Shown: positions 1 to 10,490, counted from the first letter of the stretch. The stretch is DNA of 64,000 nt from Lichenostomus cassidix (GCA_008360975.2 VLJF02000863.1:1-64000), one strand, 5' to 3'. The notes: a model not told the origin generated them from the sequence alone. A program made the numbers and translations.

Positions 1-480
1 CCCAAAAAATCCCAAAAAGTTCTCCGAGAATTCCCAATAAATCCCAAAAAAATTCTCTGAAAAATCCCAAAAATCCCCAAAAAATTCTCCGAAAAATAAA
101 AACAAATCCCCCAAAAATTCTCCGAGAATTCCCAAAAAATCCCAAAAAACTTCTCAGAGAATTTCCCAAAAAATTCTCCAAGAATTCCAAATAAATCCCA
201 AAAACTTCTCGGAGATTTCCCAAAAAAACCCCCAAAAAATCCTCCGAGAATTCCCTAAATATCCCAAATAAAATTCTCCGAAAAATCCAAAAAAATCCCA
301 AAAAACTTCTCCGAGAATTTAAAAAAAAAATCCCAAAAAATTCTCCTAGAACTCCCAAAAAACTCCAAAAAAATCTCAGAAAAATCCCAAAAAACCCCAA
401 AAATTCCTCTCCGGAATCAGGAAATTCCCTGGAATTTTTTCCTCCGGAATCTCAGCAAAAAAATGGAATTTCGGGTTTTT
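1..480. repeat. A/C-rich minisatellite, about 30-bp unit
   Basis: Diverged tandem copies of a unit built from CCCAAAAAA and TTCTCCGAGAATT blocks fill this stretch. No gene or conserved island is visible in it. It lies far upstream of HOXC11, in what should be the HOXC12-HOXC11 interval. Confidence 0.8.
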
Positions 481-534
481 TTCCTGGAAAAAAATCAACT
501 TTTCCTCCCCGAATCGCTGCGGAATTTGGGGATA

Positions 535-1115
535 TTTCTGAAAATTCTCTTTATTTTGGGGTAAAATTGAGATTTTCGGAGTGAAATTCTCTTTATTTTG
601 AGGTAAAATCCTCTTTACTTTGGGATAAAATTGGGATTTTTGGGGTGAAATTCTCTATTTTGGGGAGAAATTCGGTTTTTTTGGGGTAAAATTCTCTTTA
701 TTTTTGGGCAAAATTGAGATTTTTGGGCCAAAATCCTCTTTATTTTGGGGTAAAATTCTCTTATTTTGGGGAAAATTCTTATTTTAGTAAAATTGGATTT
801 TAAAGAAAAAATCCCTTTTATTTTGAGGTAAAATTCTCTTTATTTTGAGGTAAAATTCGATTTTTGATGTAAAATTCTCTTTACTTTGAGGTAAAATTGG
901 AATTTTTGGGGTAAAAATCTCTTTATTTTGGGATAAAAGTGATTTTTGGGGTAAAATCCTCTTTATTTTGGGGTAAATTCGGAGTTTTGGGGTAAAATCC
1001 TCTGTATTTGGTGGTAAAATTGGGATTTTTGGGGTAAAATTGGCATTTTTTGGTGTAAAATCCTCTTTATTTTGGGATAAATTCGGATTTTTTTGGGGTA
1101 AATTTACTATTTTAT
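535..1115. repeat. Minisatellite, TAAAATTCTCTTTATTTTGG unit
   Basis: About twenty diverged copies of a 25-35 bp unit combining TAAAATTCTCTTTATTTTGG with GGATTTTTGGGG. Copies differ by substitutions and small indels. Nothing gene-like is seen. Confidence 0.8.
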
Positions 1116-1794
1116 TTTGATTTTTTCTCTCCCCAACCCGCGAGGTTTTTTTCTCCTCCCAAAATTCCCTTTTTTCCCCTGAATTTCCCTCTCGATCCGG
1201 ATGAAAACCTTTGGAATTTCTCTTCCCTTTTTCCGGTTTTTATTGGGAATTTTGGGAATTTTCATCCCAAAAAAACCCAAAAAAACCAACAAATCCCAAA
1301 CTGGGCTGAAATTCGGGAGAAATTCCTTATTTTTCTTCCATTTCCCGGAAAATTCCCATTTTTTTTTAAAGTGAAAATTCCTCAGGATGATCCTGGAAAT
1401 TAAAGGATTAAAAAAAAACCTAAAAAATCAAAATATTTTCGAATTTTTTTCCATCCGGAGCTGAAAATTCCCAACGGAATTCCCAATTTTCCAGCTGAAA
1501 AAACCGAATTTTCCCCCAAATTCTTCCAGGGGGATTTCGGAATTCCTAAAATTCTTGGAAAACTCAGAATTTTGGGTTTTTCCAGCTTCGCTTTTCCCCA
1601 AAATAATCCCAAAATATCATTTTTTTTCTATTTATTTTACTAAATTCTAACAATTCCGTTTCAAACTCTCCCAAAATATCCAATAATTCGATTTTTTTTT
1701 TCTCCCGGATTGGAAATTCCAAAAAAAAATAAAAATAAAAATAAAAATAAAAATCCGACGAGAATTCCAAGCGGAAAACAAACGACTTTAATCC
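1116..1794. other. Low-complexity intergenic DNA, no gene seen
   Basis: AT-rich sequence with scattered GGAATTTT and CCCAAAA blocks and an AAAAAT microsatellite at about 1726-1754. Short open frames exist but have no recognisable protein features. Confidence 0.6.
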
Positions 1795-1920
1795 GAAAAA
1801 AATCTCATTTTTTATTCATTTGTTCGTTTATTTCGCGGTTTAATTTGATTTTTAATTCGGCGGCAAATCAAACCATCGATCGCCAATAAATCTCCACATG
1901 AATAAATAATCATTTAATTC
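1795..1920. promoter_or_regulatory. Candidate conserved noncoding island upstream of HOXC11
   Basis: Non-repetitive, AT-rich sequence containing several homeodomain-type motifs: TTTAATTTGATTTTTAATT, CCAATAAATC and AATCATTTAATT. It stands out from the surrounding minisatellites, which suggests constraint. Function is inferred only from composition and position inside a Hox cluster. Confidence 0.35.
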
Positions 1921-2165
1921 AAGAATTATAAATATTTCAGGAAGGAATAAAAAGGGAGGAAGGAAAAGAGGAAAAAGTTCATTAATTCATTTATTTCGCC
2001 CAGAAATCGCGAATTTAATCGAAAATTCCCCAAAAAAATTCAAGAATTATAAATATTTCAGGAAGGAATAAAAAAGGAGGAGAAGGAAAAAGGAGGGAAA
2101 AGTTCATTAATTCATTTATTTCGCCGAGAAATCGCCAATTTAATCGAAAATTCCCACAAAAATTC
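1917..2165. repeat. Two-copy direct repeat, 121-bp period
   Basis: Two head-to-tail copies, about 1917-2037 and 2038-2165, of a unit starting ATTCAAGAATTATAAATATT and including AGTTCATTAATTCATTTATT. They are highly similar with a few indels, so the duplication is fairly recent. The unit abuts the island at 1795-1920 and includes its right edge. Confidence 0.8.
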
Positions 2166-2214
2166 ATATTTTACCAGCCGAACTGGGAGGAAAAATTGGG
2201 AAATTTTTCGCTTT

Positions 2215-2478
2215 TCCTTGGAATTTGATTTTAAATTTTTTCTGGAGTTTTTAAAAATTTTTTTTAAATTTTTTTTAAATTTTTTTGGGATTTTTTGGGA
2301 ATTTTTTGGGAATCTTTGGGGAATTTTTTTGGGGACATTTGGTAATTTTTTGGTAATTTTTTGGTAATTTTTTGGGATTTTTTTGGTAATTTTTGGGGAA
2401 TCTTTGGGGAATTTTTTGGGATCTTTGGGGAATTTTTTGGGGAATTTTTTGGGGGATTTTTTTGGGATTTTTTTCCCC
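2215..2478. repeat. T/G minisatellite (TTTTTTGGGAA units)
   Basis: Degenerate tandem units of 10-12 bp made of T5-6 and G2-4 runs, such as TTTTTTGGGGAA and TTTTTTGGTAA. The reading frame on the minus strand is a by-product of the repeat. Confidence 0.8.
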
Positions 2479-2482
2479 TCAA

Positions 2483-2610
2483 TGGGCGGCGGCGGAGCGT
2501 TGAGAGCAGAGGGAGAATCGCTAATTAGCGCTCGTTAGGATCTCGTTAATTAGCGCTAATTGCCGCTCGGGGAGTTTGCTGGTTTTGCCTTTATTGGGGA
2601 AGTTTTGCCC
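2483..2610. promoter_or_regulatory. Candidate conserved element with paired TAATTA sites
   Basis: A unique GC-rich island about 4 kb upstream of the HOXC11 start codon. It contains GCTAATTAGCGC at about 2520-2531 and TAATTAGCGCTAATTG at 2547-2562, clustered homeodomain core sites (TAAT/ATTA). The 16-bp motif recurs in inverted orientation with one mismatch at 30121-30136. Minisatellites flank both sides, so survival of this unit implies constraint. A cis-regulatory role is inference. Confidence 0.5.
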
Positions 2611-2754
2611 CAAAAAATTCTCTTGGGAATTTCGGTGGGGAGGGAGAGGAAATGTGGGAAAAGAGGGAAAATGACCCAAAATGACCCAAAATTGAGCCAA
2701 AATTGAGCCAAAAATGAGCCAAAATTGAGGTTTTTTTGGTTTTCCGACGGGAAA

Positions 2755-4830
2755 TGTTAATAGCGGAGAGAGGGAAAAAAAAAAGGGGAAAAAGGGAGAA
2801 ATTGGGGAAAAAAGGAGGAAAAGAGAGAGAAAAGAAAAAGGAGGAATGGAAAAAAAATGGGGAGAAAAGAGGAAAAAAAATTGGGAGGAAAAGGAGGAGG
2901 AAAAGAGGGAAAAAATGGGAGAAATGGGAAAAAGTTGGGAGGAAATAGGGGAGAAAAGAGGAAAAAAAATTGGGAGAAATGGGAAAAATTGGGAGGAAAA
3001 AGGGGAGAAAAAAGGAGGGAAAAAAAGGGAAAAAAAGGGAGAAATGGAAAAAATTGGGAGGAAAGAGGGAAGAAAATAGGGGAGAAAAAGAGGGAAAAAA
3101 TTGGGAGAAATGGAAAAAAATTGGGAGGAAAAGGAGGAGGAAAAACGGGAAAAAATGGGAGAAATGGGAAAAAAAACGGGAGAAAAGAGGGGAGAAAATA
3201 GGGAAGGGAAAAGAAGGGAAAAAAAGGGAGAAATGGAAAAAAATTGGGAGAAAATTGGGAGGAAAAGAGGAAAAAAAAATTGGACGAATGGAAAAAATTG
3301 GGAGGAAAAGGAGGAGGAAAAGAGGGAAAAAATGGGAGAAATGGGAAAAATATGGGAGGAAAAAGGGGAAAAAATAGGAGGGGAAAAAAGGGAAAAAAAG
3401 GGAGAAATGGGGAAAAAATTGGGAGGAAAAGGAGGAGGAAAACCGGAAAAAAATGGGAGAAATGGAAAAAAAAATGGGAGAAAAGTGGGGAGAAAATAGA
3501 GGGAAAAAAGAAAAAATTAGGAAAAGTTGGAGGAAAAAATGAGGGAAAAGAAGGAAAAAAGGGGAAAAAGTGGGAAAAGAAGGGAAAAGGAAAATGGAGA
3601 AGAGAAAAGAGAAGAAAAGATGGAAAAAGGGAATAAAGAGGAAAAAAGGGAGAAATAAAACGAAAAAAGAAGGGAAGAGAGAAAAAGAATAGCGGGAAGG
3701 GAGGGGAAGAGGAAAAAAGAGGAAAAAGTGGGAAAAAAGGAGGAAAAATGAGGAAAAAAGGAGAAAAGGAGGAAGAAAAGGAGGGAAAGGAAGAGAAAAA
3801 AGGAGGGAAAAGTGGGGAAAAGAGGGAAAAAAGAAAGGAAGGAAAAGGGAAAGAAGAGAGAAAAAAGGGAGAGAAAAGAGGAGGAGAAAGGAAGGAAAAA
3901 GAGGAGAAAAAAGGGAGAAAAAAGGGAGAAAAAAATGGAGAAAAAAGGGAGAAAAAAGGGAGAAAAAAAGGAGGAAAAAGGAGAAAAAAAGGGAGAAAAA
4001 AGGGAGAAAAAAAGGGAGAAAAAAAGGGAGAAAAAAGGGAGAAAAAAAGGGAGAAAAAAGGGAGAAAAAAGGGAGAAAAAAAAGGGAGAAAAAAGGGAGA
4101 AAAAAAGGGAGAAAAAAAGGGAGAAAAAAAGGGAGAAAAAAGGCAAAACGGTGAAGGAAAGAAAGAGAAAAAAGGGAGGAAAAAAAGGGGAAAAATGAAG
4201 AAAAAAGAGGAGAAAGAGAGTAAAAAAGTGGAGGAAAGAGAGAGAAAAAAAGGGAGGAAAAAGGGAAGGAGAAGAGAAAAAGGGTGAAGGAAAGAGAGAG
4301 AAAAAGGGAAGAAAAAAGAGGAGAAAAAGAGTAAAAAGGTGAAGGAAAGAGAGAGAAAAAAGGAGGAAAAAAGGGAATTAAAAGGGTAAAAAGGGAGGGA
4401 AAGAAAGAGAAAAAAGGGAGAAAAAGGAGGAGAAAAAAGGAAGAAAAAAGGATAAGAAGGTGAAGGAAAGAAAGAGAAAAAAGGAAATTAAAAAGAGGAG
4501 AAAAAGAGTAAAAAGGTGAAGGAAAGAGAGACAAAAAGGGGAGAAAAAGGAGGAGAAAAAAGGAAGAAAAAAAGGAATAAAAAAGGACAAGAAGGTGAAG
4601 GAAAAAAGAGCAAAAAGGAAATTAAAAAGAGGAGAAAAAGAGTAAAAAGGTGAAGGAAAGAGAGAGAAAAAAGGGAGAAAAAAGGAAGAAAAAAAGAAGA
4701 AAAAAGGAAGAAAAAAGGACAAGAAAGTGAAGGAAATAAGAGCAAAAAGGGAGGAAAAAGAGGAGAAAAAGAGTGAGAAAGTGAAGGAAAAAAGAACCAA
4801 AAGGGGTAAAAACTGAGAAAACCCAAAACG
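2755..4830. repeat. Long polypurine tract (GGGAGAAAAAA units)
   Basis: About 2 kb in which the + strand is almost entirely A and G, in units such as GGGAGAAAAAA and GGAAGAAAAAAGG. A GGTGAAGGAAAGAGAGAG submotif recurs from about 4140 to 4740. Pure purine/pyrimidine strand asymmetry of this length can form triplex (H-DNA) structures. The long Phe/Pro/Ser-rich frames on the minus strand are translation of the repeat, not genes. Confidence 0.9.
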
Positions 4831-4836
4831 GAGCGA

Positions 4837-4976
4837 AGTTGGATTTTCTCCACTCGCTGCGCTGCCGGACAGGGAGGGGAGGGAGAGAAAAAAAAACCCC
4901 AAAAAATGAGATTTTTCGGCTCTTTGCGGCGCTGGGAACTTGCGGAGATCCACCTAAGGTTGCCAACTCCTCCTCC

Positions 4977-5011
<35 letters not shown>

Positions 5012-5150
5012 CTCCTCCTCCTCCTCCTCCTCCTCCTCCTCCTCCTCCGAGTGACAAAATGCCAAAATCTCCCCTTCGGGATCACGTGGATTCCGCGGCG
5101 CCTGAGCGGAGCAGCGTCATTGACTCCAAAAAAAAAAAATTTATATATAT
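4837..5150 (+). promoter_or_regulatory. HOXC11: HOXC11 promoter-like island
   Basis: Unique sequence between two polypurine arrays. It contains a (TCC)n microsatellite (about 4967-5048), then a block with an E-box CACGTG at 5083-5088, the motif GTCATTGACTCC at 5115-5126, and a TATA-like run TTTATATATAT at about 5140-5150. A CACGTG box is also present in the HOXC10 promoter island. I infer this is the HOXC11 promoter core, now separated from the start codon by about 1.4 kb of purine repeat. Confidence 0.5.
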
Positions 5151-5159
5151 TTTTTTTTT

Positions 5160-6555
5160 TTCCTTCTTCTTTTCGTTCCCAGGGCTTCGGGAAAAAAAAA
5201 AAAAAAAAAGATAAAAAAAGGGAGAGAGGAGGAAAAAAAAAAGGGGAAAAAAAGAAATGGGTTTGTGGGGAGGGAAGGAGAGGTTGAGAGAGGAGAGGCT
5301 TTGAAAAAAGGGGGAAAAATATAGGAATTGGAGAGGAATCGGAGGAGGAGGAGGAGGAGGAAGGAGAAGCAGAAGGGAAAAAGGAGATTCGGGGTGGGGG
5401 AGAGGAAAAAGGAAAAGGAAAGAGGAAAAGGAAAAGAGGGAAAGAAGGAAAAAGGAAAAAAAAATAGAGAGAGGAAAAAATAAAGAGAAAAAGAAAGAGA
5501 GAGAAAGAAAAAGAGAGGAAAAAAAGAAAGAGGAAAAAAAGAAAGAGGAAAAAAAGAAAGAGGATAAAAAGAAAGAGGAAAAAAAACCAGAAAGGGGGAA
5601 AAGAGAGAAAAAAGAAAGAAAGAGAAAAAAAGAAAGAAAGAGAAAAAAAGAAAGAGAAAAAAAGAAAGAAAGAGGAAAAAAAGAAAGAAAGAGAAAAAAA
5701 AAAAAAGGAAGGAAGAAAAAAGAAGGAGAAAAAAAGAGGTAGAAAAAAGGGGAAAAAAAAAGAAAGGAAAAAAGGAAGAGGAAAAAAGAAAGTGATAAAA
5801 AAGGAAGAGAGAAAAAAAGGAAAGAAGAAAAAAAGGAAAGAAGAAAAAGGAAAGCAGAAAAAAGAAAAGAAGGGGAAAAAAAGAAAGGAAAAAGGAAAGG
5901 AGAAAAAAAAGAAAGAGAAAAAAAGAAAGGAGAAAAAAAGGAGAAAAGAAAAGAAGAAAAGAAAGAGGAAAAAAAGAAAGAGGAAAGAAAAGAAAAAAAA
6001 AGAAAGAAAGAGGAAAAGAAGAAAGAAAGAAAGAAAGGGAAGGGCAAAAAAAAAAGAAGGAGAAAAAGAGAAAGGGAAAAAAAAAGGAAGGAGAAAAAAA
6101 GAAAGAGAAAAAAAAGGAAAGAAAGAAAAAGAAAGAGAAAAAAAAGAAAGAAAGGAAAAAGAAAGGAGAAGAAAAAGGAAAGAAAGAAAGAAGAAAGGAG
6201 AAAAAAAGGAAAGAAAGGAAAAAGAAAGGAGAAAAAAGAAGGAAAGAAAGGAAAAAGACAGAAAAAAAAGGAAAGAAAGGAAAAAGAAAGGAGAAAAAAG
6301 AAGGAAAGAAAGAAAAAAGGAGAAAAAAAAGGAAAGAAAGGAAAAAGACAGGAAAAAAAAAGGAAAGAAAGGAAGAAGAAAGGAGAAAAAAGAAGGAAAG
6401 CAAGGAAAAAGAAAGGAGAAAGAAAAAGGAAAGAAAGGAGGAAAAAAAAGGGAAAAAAGGAAAGAAAAGAAGAAAAAAAAAAGGAAAAAAGGAAAGAAAA
6501 GAAGAAAAAAAAAAAAGCAAAAAAAGGAAAGAAAAGGCCAAAAAAAAAGGACAAT
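5160..6555. repeat. Polypurine array between HOXC11 promoter island and start codon
   Basis: Degenerate AAAGAAAGGAAAAAG and GGAGAAAAAAAG units continue up to about 30 bp before the HOXC11 start codon. If transcription begins near 5150 the array would lie in the 5' UTR or a 5' intron. If it begins close to 6560 the array separates the core promoter from upstream elements. There is no coding evidence. Confidence 0.85.
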
Positions 6556-6586
6556 AATTTAAAAAAACCCCAAACCCACCCGCAGC

Positions 6587-7259
6587 ATGTTCAACTCGGT
6601 CAGCCTGGGCTCTCTGTGCGCTCCGGGCCGCAAGGATCGCGGCGGCGCTCAGGGCGACTATCCGGACAGGAACCTTTACTTGCCCAGCTGCCCTTACTAC
6701 GTGCCCGAGCTGCCCGCCGTGCCTTCCTTCCTGCCGCAGCCCGCTCGCCACCTGCCCTACCCCTACTCGCCCAGCCTGCCCCGCGAGGTGCCCTACGGGC
6801 TGGAGACCCCCGGCAAGTGGCGCGGGAGCTACGCGGGGTGCTGCGCGGCCGAGGAGCTGCTGCCCGACGTGGCCGTGAAGGGCGACGGGGCGTTCGGGAT
6901 GGGCCACCATCATCATCATCATCATCTTCATCATCATCACCAACAACAGCAGCAACAGCAGCATCACTCTGGAGGATCTTCTTCATCTTCATCCTCCTCC
7001 TCCGCGCAGTTCTACGCGGGGATGAAGAGCGGAGTGTTGCCCCAAGGGTTTGAGAGGTTCTTCGAGGGGCCTGGAGGAGGAGGAGGAGGAGGAGGAGGAG
7101 GAGGAGGAGGAGGAGGAAGCGCGGAGGGATCGGCGGAGAGCTGCGCGCTGGCGGCAGGAGAGCAGCGCAAGGGCGGCGGAGAGGAGGAGGAGGAGGAGGA
7201 GGAGGAAGAGGAGAGCAGAGGGAAGAGGAGCGAGGAGGGAGGCAAGAGCGGCGCGGCGA
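6587..7259 (+). CDS. HOXC11: HOXC11 coding exon 1
   Basis: Encodes residues 1-224 of a predicted 301-residue sequence-specific transcription factor of the posterior (Abd-B) Hox class, which patterns the caudal axis and hindlimb in vertebrates. The start MFNSVSLGSLC and the blocks NLYLPSCPYYVPE, REVPYGLE, GKW and VLPQGFERFF match HOXC11, not HOXA11 or HOXD11. Low-complexity runs are prominent: His/Gln at 107-127, Ser at 131-139, 15 Gly at 163-177 and 11 Glu at 199-209. The 5' splice site GTAGGT at 7260 leaves a phase 1 end (GCG A) that joins exon 2 to read GAAS-APRPRKK, the expected junction. The open frame running on to a stop at 7265 is therefore intronic. Total length is close to human (304). 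The start is chosen by homology. Confidence 0.96.
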
Positions 7260-7269
7260 GTAGGTAGAG

Positions 7270-8345
7270 CCGAGCATTGGGGGGAAATGGGGAAAAATTG
7301 GGAAAAAATGTGTTTTTCGGGGGGAAAAATTGTCTTTTTTGGGGGAAAAGTGTCTTTTTGGGGAAAAATGGGGGTAAATATGGGGATTATGGGGGAAAAA
7401 ATGGGGTAAAAATGAGAATTCTGGAGGTAAAATGTCTCTTTTGGGGAAAAAATGGGGGTAAAAATGGGGATTTTGGAAAAAATATGAAGGTTTTAGTGAG
7501 AAAAATGGGAGTTTTGGGGAGAAAAATGGGAGTTTTGGGGGAAAAATGGGAGTTTTGGGGAAAAGTGAGGTTGCGGCGCAGAGCTGCGCGCTGGCGGGAG
7601 GAGAGGAGGAGGAGGAGGAGGAAGAGGAGAGCAGAGGGAAGAGGAGCGAGGAGGGAGGCAAGAGCGGCGCGGCGAGTAGGTAGAGCCCAGGAGAGGGGGA
7701 AATGGGGAAAAATTGGGGGAAAATGTCTTTTTTTGGGGGAAAAATGTCTTTTTTGGGGGAAAATGGAAATTTGGGGGAAATGATTTGGGGAAAAATGGGG
7801 ATTTTGGGGGCAAATTGGGAATGAGGAAAAATGGAAGAGGGTAAACATGGAGATTTTGGGGAAAAATGGGAGTTATGGGGAAAAATGGGGATTTTGGGGG
7901 GAAAATGGGAGTTTTGGGGGAGAAAATGAGGGTTTTGAGGAAAAAATGAGGGTTTCGGGGAGAAAAATGGGAGTTTTGGGGAAAAAATGGGGTAAATATG
8001 GGGATGTTGGAAAGAAAAGGATTTTGGGGGTAAAAAATGGGAGTAAACATGGGGATTTTGGGAAAAATGGGAGTTTTGGGGAAAAGATGAGGGTTTTGGG
8101 AAAATGGGGAAAATAGGGGATTTTGGGGGAAAATGGGGGTTTTGGGGAAAAAATGGGGATTTTGGGGAAAAGATTGAAAGGGGAATGGGGAGGTTTGGGG
8201 AAAAAAGTGGAGAGGAAAAATGGGGGAAAATGGGGATTTTGAGAAAAAAAATGGGAATTTTGGGGAGAAAATTGAAGGGGAAATTGGGGAATAAAAGAGG
8301 ATTTGGGTGAAAAAAGTGGAGAGGAAAAAATAGGGGAATGAGGGG
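7270..8345. repeat. G-run-rich minisatellite after HOXC11 exon 1
   Basis: Units of 20-30 bp such as GGGGAAAAATGGGAGTTTTG place G3-G5 runs every 8-12 nt on the sense strand. The array is interrupted by the exon-end copy at 7573-7688. Such G spacing on the non-template strand is compatible with G-quadruplex and R-loop formation. The frames read from it are artefacts. Confidence 0.85.
7573..7688 (+). pseudogene. HOXC11: Duplicate of HOXC11 exon 1 3' end with its splice donor
   Basis: A second copy of the last 125 bp or so of exon 1, including CTGCGCGCTGGCGG, the GAG run and the donor GCGAGTAGGTAGAG; the donor GT is at 7676, 416 bp after the real one. The copy lacks a short segment that encodes EQRKGG in the original. 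It has no splice acceptor, and reaching its donor would require reading through the stop at 7265, so a normal protein cannot come from it. It could still act as a decoy 5' splice site. Confidence 0.85.
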
Positions 8346-9205
8346 AAAATGGAGGGAAAAGGATGGGAAAAGATTGGGGAGAAAAAGGGGAAAAAGTGAA
8401 GGAAAAAAGGGAGGAAAAAGGGAGAAAAGAAGTTGGGAAAAAGAAGAGAAAAAAGGGGAAAAAATGGGGAAAAAAGCGATTTTTGAAAAGGGTGAGGAGG
8501 AATAAATGGGGAAAAAGGGGAAAAAGAGGGGGAAAATGGGGAAAAAAGAGAAAAAGGCGGAAAAATATGGGAGAAAAGAGGAAAAAAGGGGAAAAAGGGG
8601 GAAAAAAGAGGAAAAAACGGGGGAAAAGGGGGAAAAGGGATAAAAAAGGGGAAAAAAGAGGGAAAAAGGGGAATAAAAGGGGAAAAAAAGGGAAATAAAA
8701 GGGAATAAAAGGGGAAAAATGGGAAAAATGGGAAAAAAGGGGAGAAAAATGGGGAGAAAAAGGGGGAATAAAAAGGGAAATATATGAGAAGAAACAGGGA
8801 AAAAATGGGAAAAAAGGGGGAAAAAAGTGGAAAAAATGGGAAAAAAGTGGGAAAAAAAGGTGAAAAAGTGGGAGAAAAAAGGGAATAAAAGGGAAAAAAA
8901 GGGGAATAAAAGGGGAAAAATATGAGAAAAAAAGGATGGTAAATGGGAAAAAAGGGGAAAAAAGGCGGAAAAAAGGGAAAAAAAGGGAAAAAAAGGCAGA
9001 AAAAAGGTGGAAAAAAAGGGAAAAAAAGGCAGAAAAAAGGTGGAAAAAAAGGGAAAAAAAGGCAGAAAAAAGTGGAAAAAAGGGAAAAAAGTGGAAAAAA
9101 AGGGAAAAATAAGGGGAAAAAAGGAGAATAAAGGGAAAAAATGGGGAAAAAAGTGGAAAAAAAGGGAAAAAAGTGGAAAAAAAAGGGGAAAAAATGGGGA
9201 AAAAA
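8346..9205. repeat. Polypurine array (GGGGAAAAA units)
   Basis: The + strand is almost entirely purine with units such as GGGGAAAAAAGTGGAAAAA and AGGCAGAAAAAAGGTGG. The latter is repeated near-perfectly at 8996-9075. No gene is seen. Confidence 0.85.
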
Positions 9206-9610
9206 ATTGCAAAAGCCATCAAGAGGTTAAGGAGGGAATCCCGCGGCCGCTGAGGGCCAAAAGGGTTTCTGCCTTGTTGGTTTTTGGGGATTTTTATGGG
9301 AACTTTTATAAGGCGCTCCGAGGATTTTACGAGAAGCTCCGAAGCGCTTTTTGCTCCTTTTTTACGAGAGAAGAGGAAAAAATAAAAATAAAATCAAATA
9401 AAAAGAAAAGAAAGGAAAGGGAAAGAGGTTAGGGAGATAAAAAAAAGGGGAAATGATATAAAATGGAGATGTTAAGTTGGGAGTCTGTGAAATTTTTAAA
9501 AGCTTCGCCGAGTGACAAAAATCCGCTTGAAAAGGGTTTTGATGAGCAAAGAGGATTTGCCGAGAGGAGGAAAAGGAGGAGAAGAGGTTTGGGCGGCGAG
9601 AGGTTGAATT
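9206..9610. promoter_or_regulatory. Candidate intronic conserved element of HOXC11
   Basis: About 400 bp of mostly unique sequence. It has a GC-rich start (CCGCGGCCGCTGAGGGCC, about 9240-9257) and two copies of TTTTACGAG (9325-9333 and 9360-9368), a sequence close to the posterior HOX/CDX consensus, plus TTTTATAAGG at about 9304. A second part, 9430-9600, includes AAGCTTCGCCGAGTGACAAA. The motif content and escape from repeats suggest an intronic enhancer; this is inference. Confidence 0.4.
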
Positions 9611-10490
9611 AAAATCTCGTTAAAAGTCGCCGCTGAGTCTCGCTGATCCGGCGGGAGGGGAAAGGGGAGAAAAACGGGGAAAAATCAGGATTTTTGTGCT
9701 TTTTTCCGCTTTTTTTCCGTGAGTTTTCCGCGATTTTCTTCGATTTTTTTCGATTTATTCTCGATTTTCCGCGATTTTCCCTGGATTTTCCCCAAATTTC
9801 CCTGGATTTTCTCTCCACTGAGTCTCGCTGCTCCGGCGGGAGGAGAAATTGGAGAAAAACGGGGAAAAAAATCAGGATTTTTGTCCTTTTTTCCGCGTTT
9901 TTTCCGCGATTTTCTTTGATTTTTCCTCGATTTATTCTCGATTTTCCTTGATTTTCCTCGATTTTTCTTCCATTTCTCTTAATTTTCCCTCGATATTCCC
10001 CAAATTCCCCTCGATTTCCCCCAAATTTCCCTCGATTTTCCCCAAATTTCCCTGGATTTTCTCTCCGCCGAGTCTCGCTGCTCCGGCGGGAGGAGAAATT
10101 GGAGAAAAACGGGGAAAAAAATCAGGATTTTTGTCCTTTTTTCCGCGTTTTTTCCGCGATTTTCCGCGATTTTCTTCGATTTATTCTCCATTTTCCTTAA
10201 ATTTCCCTCGATTTTCCTTAATTTTCCCTCGATTTTCCCCAAATTTCCCTGGATTTTCTCTCCGCCGAGTCTCGCTGCTCCGGCGGGAGGAGAAATTGGA
10301 GAAAAACGGGGAAAAAAATCAGGATTTTTGTCCTTTTTTCCGCGTTTTTTCCGCGATTTTCCGCGATTTTCTTCGATTTATTCTCCATTTTCCTTAAATT
10401 TCCCTCGATTTTCCTTGATTTTCCCTCGATTTTCCCCAAATTTCCCTCGATTTTCTCTCCGCCGAGTCTCGCTGCTCTGCCGGGAGAAAA
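9611..10490. repeat. About 200-bp tandem repeat, 5 copies
   Basis: Five copies, starting near 9631, 9817, 10067, 10263 and 10461, of a unit beginning with GAGTCTCGCTGCTCCGGCGG and followed by GGAGAAAAACGGGG, ATCAGGATTTTTGTCC and a run of CGATTTTCC subrepeats. The first copy is the most diverged and abuts the conserved element at 9206-9610, so the array may have captured that element's right edge. Confidence 0.85.

Noticed and set aside
2591..4534. 647-codon open frame on the minus strand
   Set aside because: Phe/Ser/Pro/Leu-only translation of a polypurine array; no domain, no codon structure, and overlapping frames on both strands are equally open.
1..6555. HOTAIR-like lncRNA between HOXC12 and HOXC11
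   Set aside because: No recognisable exon or antisense conserved block; sequence identity of that RNA is poor outside mammals, so nothing can be claimed.
5082..6967. 490- and 608-codon minus-strand frames overlapping HOXC11 exon 1
   Set aside because: Open because the purine-only strand cannot form most stop codons in antisense; the part over exon 1 is antisense to a proven coding exon.
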